Both the position numbers and the translations under genes were made by a program. The notes below the pieces were generated by a model, which saw only the letters and a list, made by a program, of their open reading frames with translations, was not told the DNA's origin and searched no databases. Of a DNA stretch of 64,000 nt, positions 42,504 through 51,436 are shown piece after piece. Each line of letters opens with the position of its first letter. Position 1 is the first letter of the stretch. The DNA comes from JANMES01 sp038329865 (GTDB lineage: Bacteria > Planctomycetota > Phycisphaerae > Tepidisphaerales > Tepidisphaeraceae): contig JBBQNK010000003.1 of assembly GCA_038329865.1 (NCBI GenBank), positions 1-64,000 on the forward strand, read 5' to 3'.

Positions 42504-44834
42504 TCACATGTTGTTCTCCAGCGGTTGCGTGGCCGGCAGTGTCGTGGGCTGAGTCGCCGGTTTGAGGAGCTTGGCTCGGATTGTGTCGAACGCCGCGGTC
42601 TTCAGCAGCGGGCCGAGGTCGGGATCGTCGAGCAGTTCGCCGGCTTCGTAGTCGTCATCGGTCGCCGCATCGACCGCCCGCGTCGTGGCGGCCAAGTCGC
42701 CCTGCGCGGCGGCGATGAGCGCGGTTTGCAGCGGGTCGGCGAATTTGGTTCCGTCGAACGAAGTCTTCGTCGCCTGTTTGAATTGCTTCAAGTTTACGTA
42801 CGCTCGCACCAACCGATCTTTCCGCCGCCATTTCACGTTGTAGTCATCGACTTCGGGCATCGCATCGAGGATGCGAACCACTTTGACATAGTCCTTGTCC
42901 AGGTAGGCCGCCTCGGCCTCGTATACGGCAAGTAGCGGCGAATCAGGCACGACCGCGCGGTGGATTTCGATCACCTGCCGCAACTCGTCCGGCTTTTTGT
43001 CGTTTGAGGTCAGGTTCGCCAACTGCTTAAAGCGATCGACGTCGCGTGGGTAGTCGCGAAACGCCTGAATCCCTTTGCCGGCCTTGTAATACGCGTACAG
43101 TCGACTCGCGGCCAAGCCCTTGATCGACGAGTCCTCGGACATGAATTCGACGGCCTTGTCGTACGCCGCCGCGGCTTCGTCGTACTTTTGCAGGTTGGAA
43201 AGCCAATCGCCGTTGGCATCCCAGGCCTCGGCATCTTTTGGAAATAGCTTGAGATGCTTGGCCATCAGCTGGGCCAACTCGGGCGATTTCGCGGGCAGTT
43301 GATTTGCGAGCAGCTTAAACGCTTCCTGCGGGCGGCCGGCCGTCTCGTAGGCTTCCAGCGGCTTTTTCAATTCGACCATGCACGCGACATACCGCGAGAG
43401 CACGGCCTTGATGTAAAACTTCTCGGCGGTGTGAATGTCCTTTAAATAAATGGCGGCAGCTTCGGCGTAACTGCCTTGCACTTCCTTGACGGTCGCGGTG
43501 TAAAACCGCGCGTCGATCGTATCGCCCTGTTTCGCCGCCTGCACTTCGACAACGGTGGTGAGGCCTTTCACGTAGCCGTCGTTGTCGAGGCTGTTGCAGA
43601 GGGTTCGAAATTCCAGGGGTGAAAGCGTGAGTGCTTTTACATGCTGGCTCAGGGCCGCCTGCGCCTCGGGCGTGTCAATGCCCGCGAGGGTTTTAAGACA
43701 ATCCGCGGACTTCGGCTCGTCCAGCAGGCCGGATTGCAGCGCCTTGATCGCCTCTGGAAAGCGCTTCAGACGCACCAGCGCGCGGCCCACCTGGTAGCCG
43801 CCCAATTCGCTCGGGCCGATCATGTCCAGGTATTGTTGCCCGGCTTTCACGGCCGGCTCATCTTGCCGCAGGCCGTTGCACGCGATGGATTTGAGCAGGT
43901 AGTTCATTGCCAGATCGGGGGAAAGCTGGATCGCGCGATCGACCTTCGTCTGCGCATCTTCAAACGCATTTTCCCGGATGGCGATGGCCGACCGAATCAT
44001 GTAAACCATTCCGAGATACGCCGGCGGCATGCTTGAATCGGAAATCGAATCGATTTCCGTCGTCGCAGTCTTCAATTTACCGTTCCGCAGCGCTTCCATA
44101 GCGCGGCCCATGGATTGGATCGCCGCCAGTGTGGCCGGGCCAGTCGGTTTGTCGATCAACGCGAACAAGCTGCCCATGACGTTGCTCGTCCGCAAGCCGG
44201 CGTCGAGGTCTTCCAGGTCATAGATTCTCCAGCGATCGGTGTGGGTCATCCAGAACCGCATTCGCGCGACGTATGCCGGGTGCTCCAGCTTGGCGACGAC
44301 GACGACTTCGTTCGGCCTGTCGCTGACCGGCCGAACGAGCCGCACTTGCACGTTGGACCAACTCGAAAGTGTTCCTGAGCCGGTAAACTGCTGCTTGAGT
44401 CCCTGCTTTAGACCGGTGGCAAACGCTGTTCGATTTTCACTGCCCATGGTCGGTGGATCCGGCAGGCGCTCGATCTCGAGGATAAGGCGGTCGATGTCAA
44501 AATAGCGATCGACGGTACCTTCGTTGGGATTGCTGACGCCTTTGCCCATTTCGGTCAGCATCTTCTGGATCTCTATCAGCTGTTGGGGATCGCCCGTGGG
44601 CTGAGTCGATGAAAATGAATTGACGACTTCCGCCCGATTGACGGCCGGCGGCGCGTCAACGCGCGTGGTGGTCCGCCGCTGTTGGTAGAGCAATCCACCG
44701 GCACCGGCGATGACCAGCACCAGTACGACCACCACCGGCAACAGCCATTTGATGCGCGACGGCGGCTGCGAATGCCTTGCAACAGGCCATTGATCCGGAC
44801 GAAACGGCGGCGGTAGCGGCGGTGGTTCTGACAT
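42504..44834 (-). CDS. Membrane-anchored TPR-rich protein
   Basis: 776 residues. A proline-rich cytoplasmic start (SEPPPLPPPFRPDQWP), one membrane helix (about 30-49, WLLPVVVVLVLVIAGAGGLL), then a large extracytoplasmic part. Residues about 90-210 form a separate domain with many charged strands (VQVRLVRPVSDRPNEVVVVA). The rest has irregular TPR-like helical pairs (YLLKSIACNGLRQDEPAVKA, YDEAAAAYDKAVEF). It ends in ATQPTTLPATQP. GGGGAG precedes the ATG. Function unknown, probably a scaffold. Confidence 0.7.
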   Translation of the reverse strand: MSEPPPLPPPFRPDQWPVARHSQPPSRIKWLLPVVVVLVLVIAGAGGLLYQQRRTTTRVDAPPAVNRAEVVNSFSSTQPTGDPQQLIEIQKMLTEMGKGVSNPNEGTVDRYFDIDRLILEIERLPDPPTMGSENRTAFATGLKQGLKQQFTGSGTLSSWSNVQVRLVRPVSDRPNEVVVVAKLEHPAYVARMRFWMTHTDRWRIYDLEDLDAGLRTSNVMGSLFALIDKPTGPATLAAIQSMGRAMEALRNGKLKTATTEIDSISDSSMPPAYLGMVYMIRSAIAIRENAFEDAQTKVDRAIQLSPDLAMNYLLKSIACNGLRQDEPAVKAGQQYLDMIGPSELGGYQVGRALVRLKRFPEAIKALQSGLLDEPKSADCLKTLAGIDTPEAQAALSQHVKALTLSPLEFRTLCNSLDNDGYVKGLTTVVEVQAAKQGDTIDARFYTATVKEVQGSYAEAAAIYLKDIHTAEKFYIKAVLSRYVACMVELKKPLEAYETAGRPQEAFKLLANQLPAKSPELAQLMAKHLKLFPKDAEAWDANGDWLSNLQKYDEAAAAYDKAVEFMSEDSSIKGLAASRLYAYYKAGKGIQAFRDYPRDVDRFKQLANLTSNDKKPDELRQVIEIHRAVVPDSPLLAVYEAEAAYLDKDYVKVVRILDAMPEVDDYNVKWRRKDRLVRAYVNLKQFKQATKTSFDGTKFADPLQTALIAAAQGDLAATTRAVDAATDDDYEAGELLDDPDLGPLLKTAAFDTIRAKLLKPATQPTTLPATQPLENNM

Positions 44835-44909
44835 GGCGACTCCCCGGGATGATGAACGCGAAAGTCTACCGTCTTGCCTGAAGTGCGGTTAGCCGTTTAA
44901 CTCGCGCCG

Positions 44910-44938
44910 TTGTTCCCTCACTCAACGAACGATACAGT
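44910..44938 (+). promoter_or_regulatory. Putative promoter before the 190-residue hypothetical gene
   Basis: TTGTTC (44910-44915) and TACAGT (44933-44938) are 17 bp apart, 12 nt before the ATG at 44951. It supports the plus-strand gene over the open frame on the other strand (44866-45324). Confidence 0.4.
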
Positions 44939-44950
44939 TCCCGCGCTTTT

Positions 44951-45523
44951 ATGCGAATCGGCAAACCAAAACCAACAATTGACTCGGCCGACAAGCCGGT
45001 TTCGATCGCGCAGGCACATTCGATGTTCCGAGATATCAAGCGACAATTCCGTCCACGGAAAAACGCGAATGGCCTTGTTTGTAAGGTCGGCCGGTACCAC
45101 GGCTGCGCGGTGATCAAATTGCAGAAGCCCGCCTGGACCAATGACAGCATGCGGAAAGTGCCGAACCAGACCGGCGTGTTCTTCTCCGTCTGGATCGATC
45201 CGAAATCCATTGGTGTTGCACGGTACAACATCCATTCACTGAAGCTTGGAAAGTTGAAGCACCACCACATCATCACCGGCGATTTTGCCCGGGCGTTTCG
45301 GCGGGCGTTCGCTCGGTCGATCAAATCGTGGCCGAACGTACGAACGGACTACGGGCCGCAAACGCTGATGCAGGGATGGATTGAGTCTCACCGTCCCCGC
45401 TTCGAGCGCGACGTGACTGCGCTGCTGAACCGATTCCAACTGCTTTGCCCGATGATCGACAGGTTTCTGGAGGATTGCGCCGCTCCCTCGAGGCGTCGTT
45501 CAACGCCCGCCCGAACCGGATAA
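44951..45523 (+). CDS. Hypothetical basic protein
   Basis: 190 residues, no family recognised. It is basic, with a His-rich KHHHIITGDFARAFRRAF stretch and an amphipathic C-terminal part (RFERDVTALLNRFQLL). A competing open frame lies opposite (152 residues). The plus strand is preferred because of a promoter-like pair upstream and a balanced amino acid composition. Coding status is moderately likely. Confidence 0.5.
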   Translation: MRIGKPKPTIDSADKPVSIAQAHSMFRDIKRQFRPRKNANGLVCKVGRYHGCAVIKLQKPAWTNDSMRKVPNQTGVFFSVWIDPKSIGVARYNIHSLKLGKLKHHHIITGDFARAFRRAFARSIKSWPNVRTDYGPQTLMQGWIESHRPRFERDVTALLNRFQLLCPMIDRFLEDCAAPSRRRSTPARTG

Positions 45524-45650
45524 ACGGACGGAGTTGTCTCCCTTACAATTCACCCTGCGTTTGCGGGCTTGGCCGGCGAATTTCGGAATGGACAATCCGC
45601 GCGATTTGAACACAATACCCCGCTCGCAGTATTTCTTTGAAAGGACCACG

Positions 45651-45959
45651 ATGGCAGATGAAACAACCGGCTCCCCCGACCCGCAACAACAGGTTCGCGT
45701 CACCCTCGACGAGCGCGACTTAAAGACGATTTTCTCCAACGCCTATCGCATCCACACGACGGCCGAGGAAGTTGTCGTCGATTTCGGCTTTAACATGCCC
45801 GATCCGAATCCGCAGCAGACGACCCCGCAGTTGCTGTTCAAGGTGACCGATCGCGTCATCATGAGCTATACCAGCATCAAGCGGCTGAGCGTTTCGCTGA
45901 GCCAGCTGATCAAGCGGTACGAGCAGCAGTTCGGTGAAATCCCGACGCAGAAGCGGTAA
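45651..45959 (+). CDS. DUF3467-family protein
   Basis: 102 residues from ATG 45651 with GAAAGGA 4 nt ahead; the longer frame has no support. The order VTLDERDLKTIFSNAYRIHT, EEVVVDFGFNMPDP, VIMSYTSIKRLSVSLSQLI and a QFGEIP tail is that of DUF3467, a small family of unknown function frequent in planctomycetes and other bacteria. Confidence 0.8.
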   Translation: MADETTGSPDPQQQVRVTLDERDLKTIFSNAYRIHTTAEEVVVDFGFNMPDPNPQQTTPQLLFKVTDRVIMSYTSIKRLSVSLSQLIKRYEQQFGEIPTQKR

Positions 45960-46050
45960 GCCAGCCGCTCAACTAAATTCAAGGGGCGGAGAGTTCGTCG
46001 AGATCCGACGAGCTTGCCTTCGTCGCTGCACATTCACGCGAAAATAGAAT

Positions 46051-47607
46051 TCACACCGCGAGTCGCGCGGGTGTGTTTGCGTCGAGTCGAATGGCGCGAT
46101 CGAGCAACGTTTCTGCATCGAGCGGATGATTCCCGATCTGACTCGCTTCAATCGCCGCCGCGAGCGACCCGAGCAACGCGGCCGCTTGGAGCGATCCACC
46201 GACCGCCAACGTGAGCGAGGCGGTCGCCAGCAGCGCGTCGCCGCAGCCTAGCGGGTCGATTGCGTTGGCAGTGAGCGCGGGAACGTACTCGCTGCGGAGG
46301 CGATCGGTGGCGGTGGTGCCTTCGGGGTGGTCGAACGTGACCAGGCCCTGCTTGCCGAGGGTGATCATCGCTTGGCGGGCGCCGGTTTGTTCCAGCAGGT
46401 TCCAGACGACCGCGCCCAGGCCGCTGGAAAAATCGTGCAGAGTTTCTCGCACCTCTCGTTCGGTCGGGCAGAGCAGGTCAACCCCTTTGAACTGAAGAAG
46501 ACTGCTCTGCTTGCCGCTCACATCCGCGGTGATGACGGGCACAGACGCGCGAAGGGGAGGCAGGATGCGATCGAGCAGGCCGCTCGTGATCAGCCCGTAG
46601 CCGAAGTCTGCGAAGATGACGGCGGATGCGCCGTCGGCGGCTTCCAGAATTCTCGCGGCGGCAATCGGCTCGGTGGTGGAATCGAGTGGGGCGATGTGCC
46701 CTTCGTCCACCTTGAACAGCTTGGTCTGGTCGACAATGTACCGGTGCTTGGCGATCAGCTGCCGGCGGTAGGGGAGCGATTGAACGTCCACGCCGGCAGA
46801 CTGCAGCCGCATCTGCGCGAGGCGCGACGCATCGTCGTCAGCCATCCCGGTGACGAGCACCGGATCCGCCCCCAGCCCGGCCAAGTGCAGCGCGATCACG
46901 CCGGCGCCGCCGTCGTAGTCTTTGTCCTGCAGCGCGCGAAGGGTCATCATCGGCCCTTCGCTGGCGATGCCGGTGGCGTCGCAGAAGTGGTAGCGGTCGA
47001 GAATGTAATCGCCGATCACCAGCACCTTCTGCCCGCGGAACCGCTGCACAAGGTTGACGATGTTGCTCGGCGAAACGTCGTACCGGTCGCGGAAGCGGGC
47101 GATTTTTTCTTCGTCAAATCGCGCATCGCCCTTCAGTGTGCCAATGAGCGCGGTCGAGGAGTAAACCACTTCGCCGCTGGTGAACTTGACGCGCCCGCCG
47201 TGCTTCACCACCGCGTCGCGCTCGGCGGCGAATCGCGGGTCGTGGTGCTTCTCGTACTCTTTTCCTTTGACGTAAATATCCGGCTTGAGCGAGTCGATCA
47301 GCTCGATCGCGGTGGGGTGCGGGTTGATGAAGACGAAGTCCACGCACTCGAGCGCGGCCACGCTGGCGGCGCGGAGATCATCGGGAATCAGCGGCCGATT
47401 GACGCCCTTGTTCACGTTGGCGTCGCTACTGATTGTGACGATCAGCAAATCGCCGAGCGATTTGGCGAACTGCAGGTGCGCAATGTGCCCGGGATGAACG
47501 ACGTCGAAGCAGCCATGACAGTGCACGACGGCCCGACCGGCAGTGCGGGCTTCCTGTCGAACAGCCAGCAACTCTTGCAACGTGCAGATTTTACGAGGGG
47601 TCGCCAT
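46051..47607 (-). CDS. Bifunctional HldE-like protein, domains in reversed order
   Basis: 518 residues. The first 160 are a cytidylyltransferase-like domain (HCHGCFDVVHPGHIAHLQ, the HxGH motif; YVKGKEYEKH). Residues about 175-500 are a PfkB-type sugar kinase (VLVIGDYILDRYHFCD, DYDGGAGVIALHLAGLGADP, VIFADFGYGLI, and the catalytic NAIDPLGCGDALLATA). E. coli HldE makes ADP-heptose with the kinase first and the nucleotidyltransferase second; here the order is opposite. The kinase anion-hole motif reads DPLGCGD where DxTGAGD is common. It is divergent from a row of glycosyltransferases, so surface heptose synthesis is a fair inference. Confidence 0.8.
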   Translation of the reverse strand: MATPRKICTLQELLAVRQEARTAGRAVVHCHGCFDVVHPGHIAHLQFAKSLGDLLIVTISSDANVNKGVNRPLIPDDLRAASVAALECVDFVFINPHPTAIELIDSLKPDIYVKGKEYEKHHDPRFAAERDAVVKHGGRVKFTSGEVVYSSTALIGTLKGDARFDEEKIARFRDRYDVSPSNIVNLVQRFRGQKVLVIGDYILDRYHFCDATGIASEGPMMTLRALQDKDYDGGAGVIALHLAGLGADPVLVTGMADDDASRLAQMRLQSAGVDVQSLPYRRQLIAKHRYIVDQTKLFKVDEGHIAPLDSTTEPIAAARILEAADGASAVIFADFGYGLITSGLLDRILPPLRASVPVITADVSGKQSSLLQFKGVDLLCPTEREVRETLHDFSSGLGAVVWNLLEQTGARQAMITLGKQGLVTFDHPEGTTATDRLRSEYVPALTANAIDPLGCGDALLATASLTLAVGGSLQAAALLGSLAAAIEASQIGNHPLDAETLLDRAIRLDANTPARLAV

Positions 47608-47734
47608 GACGAAAATATCGACAGAAGAAATCGACTCGCTTGAATCTTTATCGGACTCGGAAATGCGGGGCCAACCAGCGAAAATTCGCGTTTAGCCTCA
47701 ATTTTCAAGCTCGTTGTGTCCGATAAACAGGCAA

Positions 47735-50050
47735 ATGCACGACACCTCGCCCGGCGGCAGCCTGATCGACTCGTTAGAGCCGGCCCTTGCGCGCCGCGAT
47801 GCCGAGAAAGTCGAATCCCTCCTCGCCGGCCGTCCTTCGGCTGAATCCGACAAAGCGCTGCGGGCGATCGCCGACTCGGCGTTGCAGGCCAGGCGATGGC
47901 TGCTCGCCCAAGTCGCGCTACAGCGGCTGAACGTGAAAGACGTCGCCTGCCATTTACAGTTCAACCTCGCCCGCAATTTCGCTGCGCTGCAGGAACATCG
48001 GCCTGCCGCGTACGAAGTGCTCGCGACAGCGCCGGCGGACAGCCGCTTCCAAATCGCCGCCTCCGCAACCGGATTGCCGACGATTTTCTTCACCGATCGT
48101 CCCGGCCATGCAACCAGCTTTTCCGCCAACAACGATCCGCTCAAGGCAGTCGGTGGGCTGTTCGGGCAATTGAAAGCGGAGATCGATCACGGCGCCGCTT
48201 TCGCGCTCTGCGGCCTGGGCGATGGTTACCTGCTCAACGCGCTCGCGCAGAAGCCGCCGTCGCTTTACATGACGATGCAGCAGACGATTCACCTGATCGA
48301 GCCGCAAACGCAGGTGCTCATACTGAACATGATGGTGCACGACTACAGCGCCGATGCCGGGCCGATCAAGCAGCCACGCTTCCGCTGGCACGTCGGCCGG
48401 GAATGGCGGCAGCAGATGGAGGCCGACTGCTTCGGCGATCTCCTCACGCCGCTACCAGCGTTGACGATCAATCAGGGAATCGATTCCGCCACCATCACCG
48501 CGGCGATCGAGGAAATTCAGCAGATTTACACCGCTAATGATGCGGTGCGCAAAGTCGAAGTCGAAACGCACTACGCCACCGTTCGGCAGGACGAGTGGGT
48601 CAACCGCTTCAGCAGTTTTCCGAATCAGCCGCCGCGGGTGATGCTCTACACCACGCGGTTCTCCACCGTGCTGCAATACTCCACGCGCGACGCAGCCCAG
48701 GCGTTCGGGCAGCTCGGGTGGGAGGCGATGGTCGTCATCGAGCCGAGCGATTGGCAACGCTGCGGCCCGGCTCACATCCGCAAGGCGATGGCGGAGTTCA
48801 AGCCTGATCTGATTTTTCAAATCGATCACCTCCGCCACGAGCACGGCGATCTCTTCCCGCCGCAACTGCCGTTTGCTTGCTGGATCCAGGATCACCTGCC
48901 GAACCTCTGCCACCCGGGCGCCGGCGAAGGTGTGAAGCTGCGCGACTTCGTCCTCAGCGGCATGGGCTCGCTGTTCGTGCAACAACACAGTTACCCGCGA
49001 CGACAGATCGTCGATCTCCCGCAGCTCGCCCGCGTGCCGATGCGGCCCACCGAGTGGACCAGCGACGGCGAAGACATCATTTACGTTTCCAACTGGTCGA
49101 AAACGGCCGAGCAGATCGTGCCGGATATTCTCAAGCGGTTTAGTCAGCCGCCCGAACTCGCGGCGCTGGTCGCGAAATGCTGCACCGCAGTCATCGACCG
49201 TTACGCGGCCGGCCAAACTGTCTCTACGTTTTACGACGTTCGACTTATGCTGACCGAATGCGAAAAAGCCACCGGCCTGACGATCAACAAGCCGGCACTA
49301 AAAGATGAAGTCATCAACGTCATTTTCGATCGATTGAACAACACGCTCTACCGCCACCAGGCGCTGCAGTGGTCGGCCGAGGTCGTACGATCTATGGGCC
49401 TGCAGCTCGCGCTCTACGGCAATGGCTGGGACACGCACCCCACGCTCGCGGCGTACGCCCGCGGGCCGGTGAAGGCCGGCGAGGAGCTCGAACTGCTCAC
49501 TCGCCGATCGAAGATCAGCCTGCAGCTCGAGCCGTACGCATGCTTCTCGCACGCGCGATTGCTCTCCGGATTATTCGCCGGCGGATTCTTCCTGGTTCGC
49601 GACCATCCGTTCAATCACCTCACGCAAGAACTGCTCAATTTTGTCGACCGGCAATTCGATGCAGACGCTTGCTCGGTCGAGCAGGCGCGGGCGGCGGTCA
49701 AGGAAAGTTATCGCGAAAAACTTGAAGAGATGCTCGTCCGCTGTGCGTGCCTCGGCGAGCAGGTCGATCCGATCGGCATGGTGCGCGATTGGCAGCGCGG
49801 CGGCACGCTCATCGCGCAGGGCACCTCGCTCCCGCGGCTGACTGACGTGTTGTTCGACGATCGCGCCTCGCTCGAAGTTAAGGTTCGCCGGTTCATCAAC
49901 AACGCGCAACTGCGGTACGACGTTTCCACCGAGCAGCGACAGAATACGCAAAGCCGGCTGAGCTACCGCGCGGGGCTCGATCGAGTCGTCCGCGCGATCG
50001 GCAAATTGATCGCGGCGGAAACCGCCGTCAGCAAAGCCCAAGCGGCGTAG
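47735..50050 (+). CDS. Large glycosyltransferase-like protein (GT-B/CgeB-like C-terminus)
   Basis: 771 residues from ATG 47735 (TTG 47714 adds seven). The first 290 residues are an unfamiliar helical and alpha/beta region. The second half resembles CgeB-like GT-B enzymes: PPRVMLYTTRFSTVLQYSTR, DLIFQIDHLRHEHGDLFP, FACWIQDHLPNL, and in the donor half LALYGNGWDTHP, ISLQLEPYACFSHARLLSGL and FFLVRDHPFNH. It should build a surface glycan in the cytoplasm. A GT2 gene follows after 9 bp, so the two are co-transcribed. Confidence 0.7.
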   Translation: MHDTSPGGSLIDSLEPALARRDAEKVESLLAGRPSAESDKALRAIADSALQARRWLLAQVALQRLNVKDVACHLQFNLARNFAALQEHRPAAYEVLATAPADSRFQIAASATGLPTIFFTDRPGHATSFSANNDPLKAVGGLFGQLKAEIDHGAAFALCGLGDGYLLNALAQKPPSLYMTMQQTIHLIEPQTQVLILNMMVHDYSADAGPIKQPRFRWHVGREWRQQMEADCFGDLLTPLPALTINQGIDSATITAAIEEIQQIYTANDAVRKVEVETHYATVRQDEWVNRFSSFPNQPPRVMLYTTRFSTVLQYSTRDAAQAFGQLGWEAMVVIEPSDWQRCGPAHIRKAMAEFKPDLIFQIDHLRHEHGDLFPPQLPFACWIQDHLPNLCHPGAGEGVKLRDFVLSGMGSLFVQQHSYPRRQIVDLPQLARVPMRPTEWTSDGEDIIYVSNWSKTAEQIVPDILKRFSQPPELAALVAKCCTAVIDRYAAGQTVSTFYDVRLMLTECEKATGLTINKPALKDEVINVIFDRLNNTLYRHQALQWSAEVVRSMGLQLALYGNGWDTHPTLAAYARGPVKAGEELELLTRRSKISLQLEPYACFSHARLLSGLFAGGFFLVRDHPFNHLTQELLNFVDRQFDADACSVEQARAAVKESYREKLEEMLVRCACLGEQVDPIGMVRDWQRGGTLIAQGTSLPRLTDVLFDDRASLEVKVRRFINNAQLRYDVSTEQRQNTQSRLSYRAGLDRVVRAIGKLIAAETAVSKAQAA

Positions 50051-50059
50051 GAGAGAAAA

Positions 50060-51259
50060 ATGCGATTGTCTTATGTCATCATTTCCTACAACCGCTGCGA
50101 AACGCTGCGGCGAACACTCGACCTGCTCCCCAGCCGCACGCACATCGGTGGGCGGCGGTGGGAAATCTGGGTGATCGATAACGCCTCCACCGACGGCACC
50201 GATGCAATGATGAAGGCTGAGTTTCCGCAGGTGAACTATCTTCGGCTGCCGAAGAATGAGGGAATGCCGGCGCGCAATCACGGCTTCGATCGCGCTACCG
50301 GCGAGTACGTCATCTGCCTCGACGACGACAGCTACCCTGCCAACGCCTCGGCGGTGCAGCAAATGCTGACGTACATGGACGGCGAGCCCGATGTCGCGGC
50401 ACTCGTCGCACGCGTAGAACTCCCCGACGGCACGCCGGAAGGGCCGGCGTTTCCCACCGTGGTGCTCGGCGGGGCGACGTGCTTTCGCACATCGGTGCTG
50501 AAGGAAGTCGGCGGATTCTCGCCGGAGTTCTTTCGACAGGCAGAGGAGTACGAGCTGAGCTTCCGAATCTGGGGGGCGGGGTATCGCATCGAGCGGTTTG
50601 AAGACATTATTTTTCGGCACGACAAAGTCGCCGGACCGGGGCGGGCGTCGGAGCTCGTGCATCGGATGGACATTCGCAACAACCTGATTGTGGCCGAGCG
50701 ATTTCTGCCGCAGCCGTTGCGGCGGGCGTATCGGGAGGATTGGGCGCAACGCTACGGCGCGATCGCCCGCAAGGCCGATCACGCTAAAGCCGCCCGGCAG
50801 GGGCGCAGCGAGGCACGGTTCGCGGGATTCAAGGAGATGTTTCGGGGGCGAAAGATCCTGAGCGACGTCGCGATCGAGCGGATCTTTCAATTCCAAGCGC
50901 AGGCCGATCGTGTGGCTAGTTGGGCCGAGCGGCACGACATCAAATCCGTGGCCGTGGCGGAGTACAGCAAGAATCTATTCGCGACGATGAACGCATGCTC
51001 GCGAGCGGGGTTGAAGGTCGTGTCGATCATCGATGAGAACGAAGCGTTCTGGGGCCTCGACTACCGCGGCGTGAAGATCGTCCCGCCGACTTCAGTCTGG
51101 CCGGGCACAGTCGACGGCGTGGTGATGTCGAACATCAATCCCGCGCAGATCGATCGAAAAATGACGGCGCTGCGCGAGAAATTCGAGTGCCCGCTCTTGC
51201 GGTTGTGGCAGCCGAAGATGATCGGCGAGTTGTTCAACGACGTATCGATCGCGGCGTGA
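50060..51259 (+). CDS. GT2 glycosyltransferase with extra C-terminal Rossmann-like domain
   Basis: 399 residues, GGAGAG 7 nt ahead of the ATG. Residues 1-250 are a GT-A domain (LSYVIISYNRCETLRRTLDL, VIDNASTDGTDAM, EYVICLDDDSYPANA, GGATCFRTSVLKEVGGF, QAEEYELSFRIWGAG). From about 290 a short alpha/beta unit follows (IKSVAVAEYSKNLFATMNAC, VVSIIDENEAFWGLDYRGV, TVDGVVMSNINPAQID), like the nucleotide-binding cores attached to some sugar-modifying enzymes. The fused domain may sense or modify a nucleotide sugar; this is inference. Pairs with the upstream GT gene. Confidence 0.82.
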   Translation: MRLSYVIISYNRCETLRRTLDLLPSRTHIGGRRWEIWVIDNASTDGTDAMMKAEFPQVNYLRLPKNEGMPARNHGFDRATGEYVICLDDDSYPANASAVQQMLTYMDGEPDVAALVARVELPDGTPEGPAFPTVVLGGATCFRTSVLKEVGGFSPEFFRQAEEYELSFRIWGAGYRIERFEDIIFRHDKVAGPGRASELVHRMDIRNNLIVAERFLPQPLRRAYREDWAQRYGAIARKADHAKAARQGRSEARFAGFKEMFRGRKILSDVAIERIFQFQAQADRVASWAERHDIKSVAVAEYSKNLFATMNACSRAGLKVVSIIDENEAFWGLDYRGVKIVPPTSVWPGTVDGVVMSNINPAQIDRKMTALREKFECPLLRLWQPKMIGELFNDVSIAA

Positions 51260-51339
51260 AAGCCAATATCAAATCACCGTTGTAGCGATTCACCTTTGCC
51301 GGTATCGCAATACCTCAGCTACCGTCATCCTAAGCAACC

Positions 51340-51413
51340 GTCATCCTGAGGTACTCCGAAGGAACTAACGTCCGCGGCAAGTCGGCTAGATCCTTTGGCG
51401 TACCTCAGGATGA
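51340..51413. repeat. Inverted-repeat element (family C)
   Basis: GTCATCCTGAGGTACTCCGA and TTTGGCGTACCTCAGGATGAC are inverse copies. A partial extra copy of the left end (ACCGTCATCCTAAG) stands 18 bp further left, as if a slipped duplication had happened. It lies between convergent glycosyltransferase genes. Confidence 0.85.
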
Positions 51414-51436
51414 CGACACGCCCAAACGGGTTCCAC

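Noticed and set aside
44866..45324. 152-codon frame on the minus strand opposite the hypothetical basic protein
   Set aside because: Less likely than the plus-strand frame, which has a promoter-like pair upstream and a more natural composition; not excluded with certainty.
46327..47643. 438-codon open frame opposite the HldE-like gene
   Set aside because: Shadow frame, His/Val/Arg-rich, no domain.
49571..50935. 454-codon open frame opposite two glycosyltransferases
   Set aside because: It spans the gap between two well-supported genes on the other strand and has no motif.
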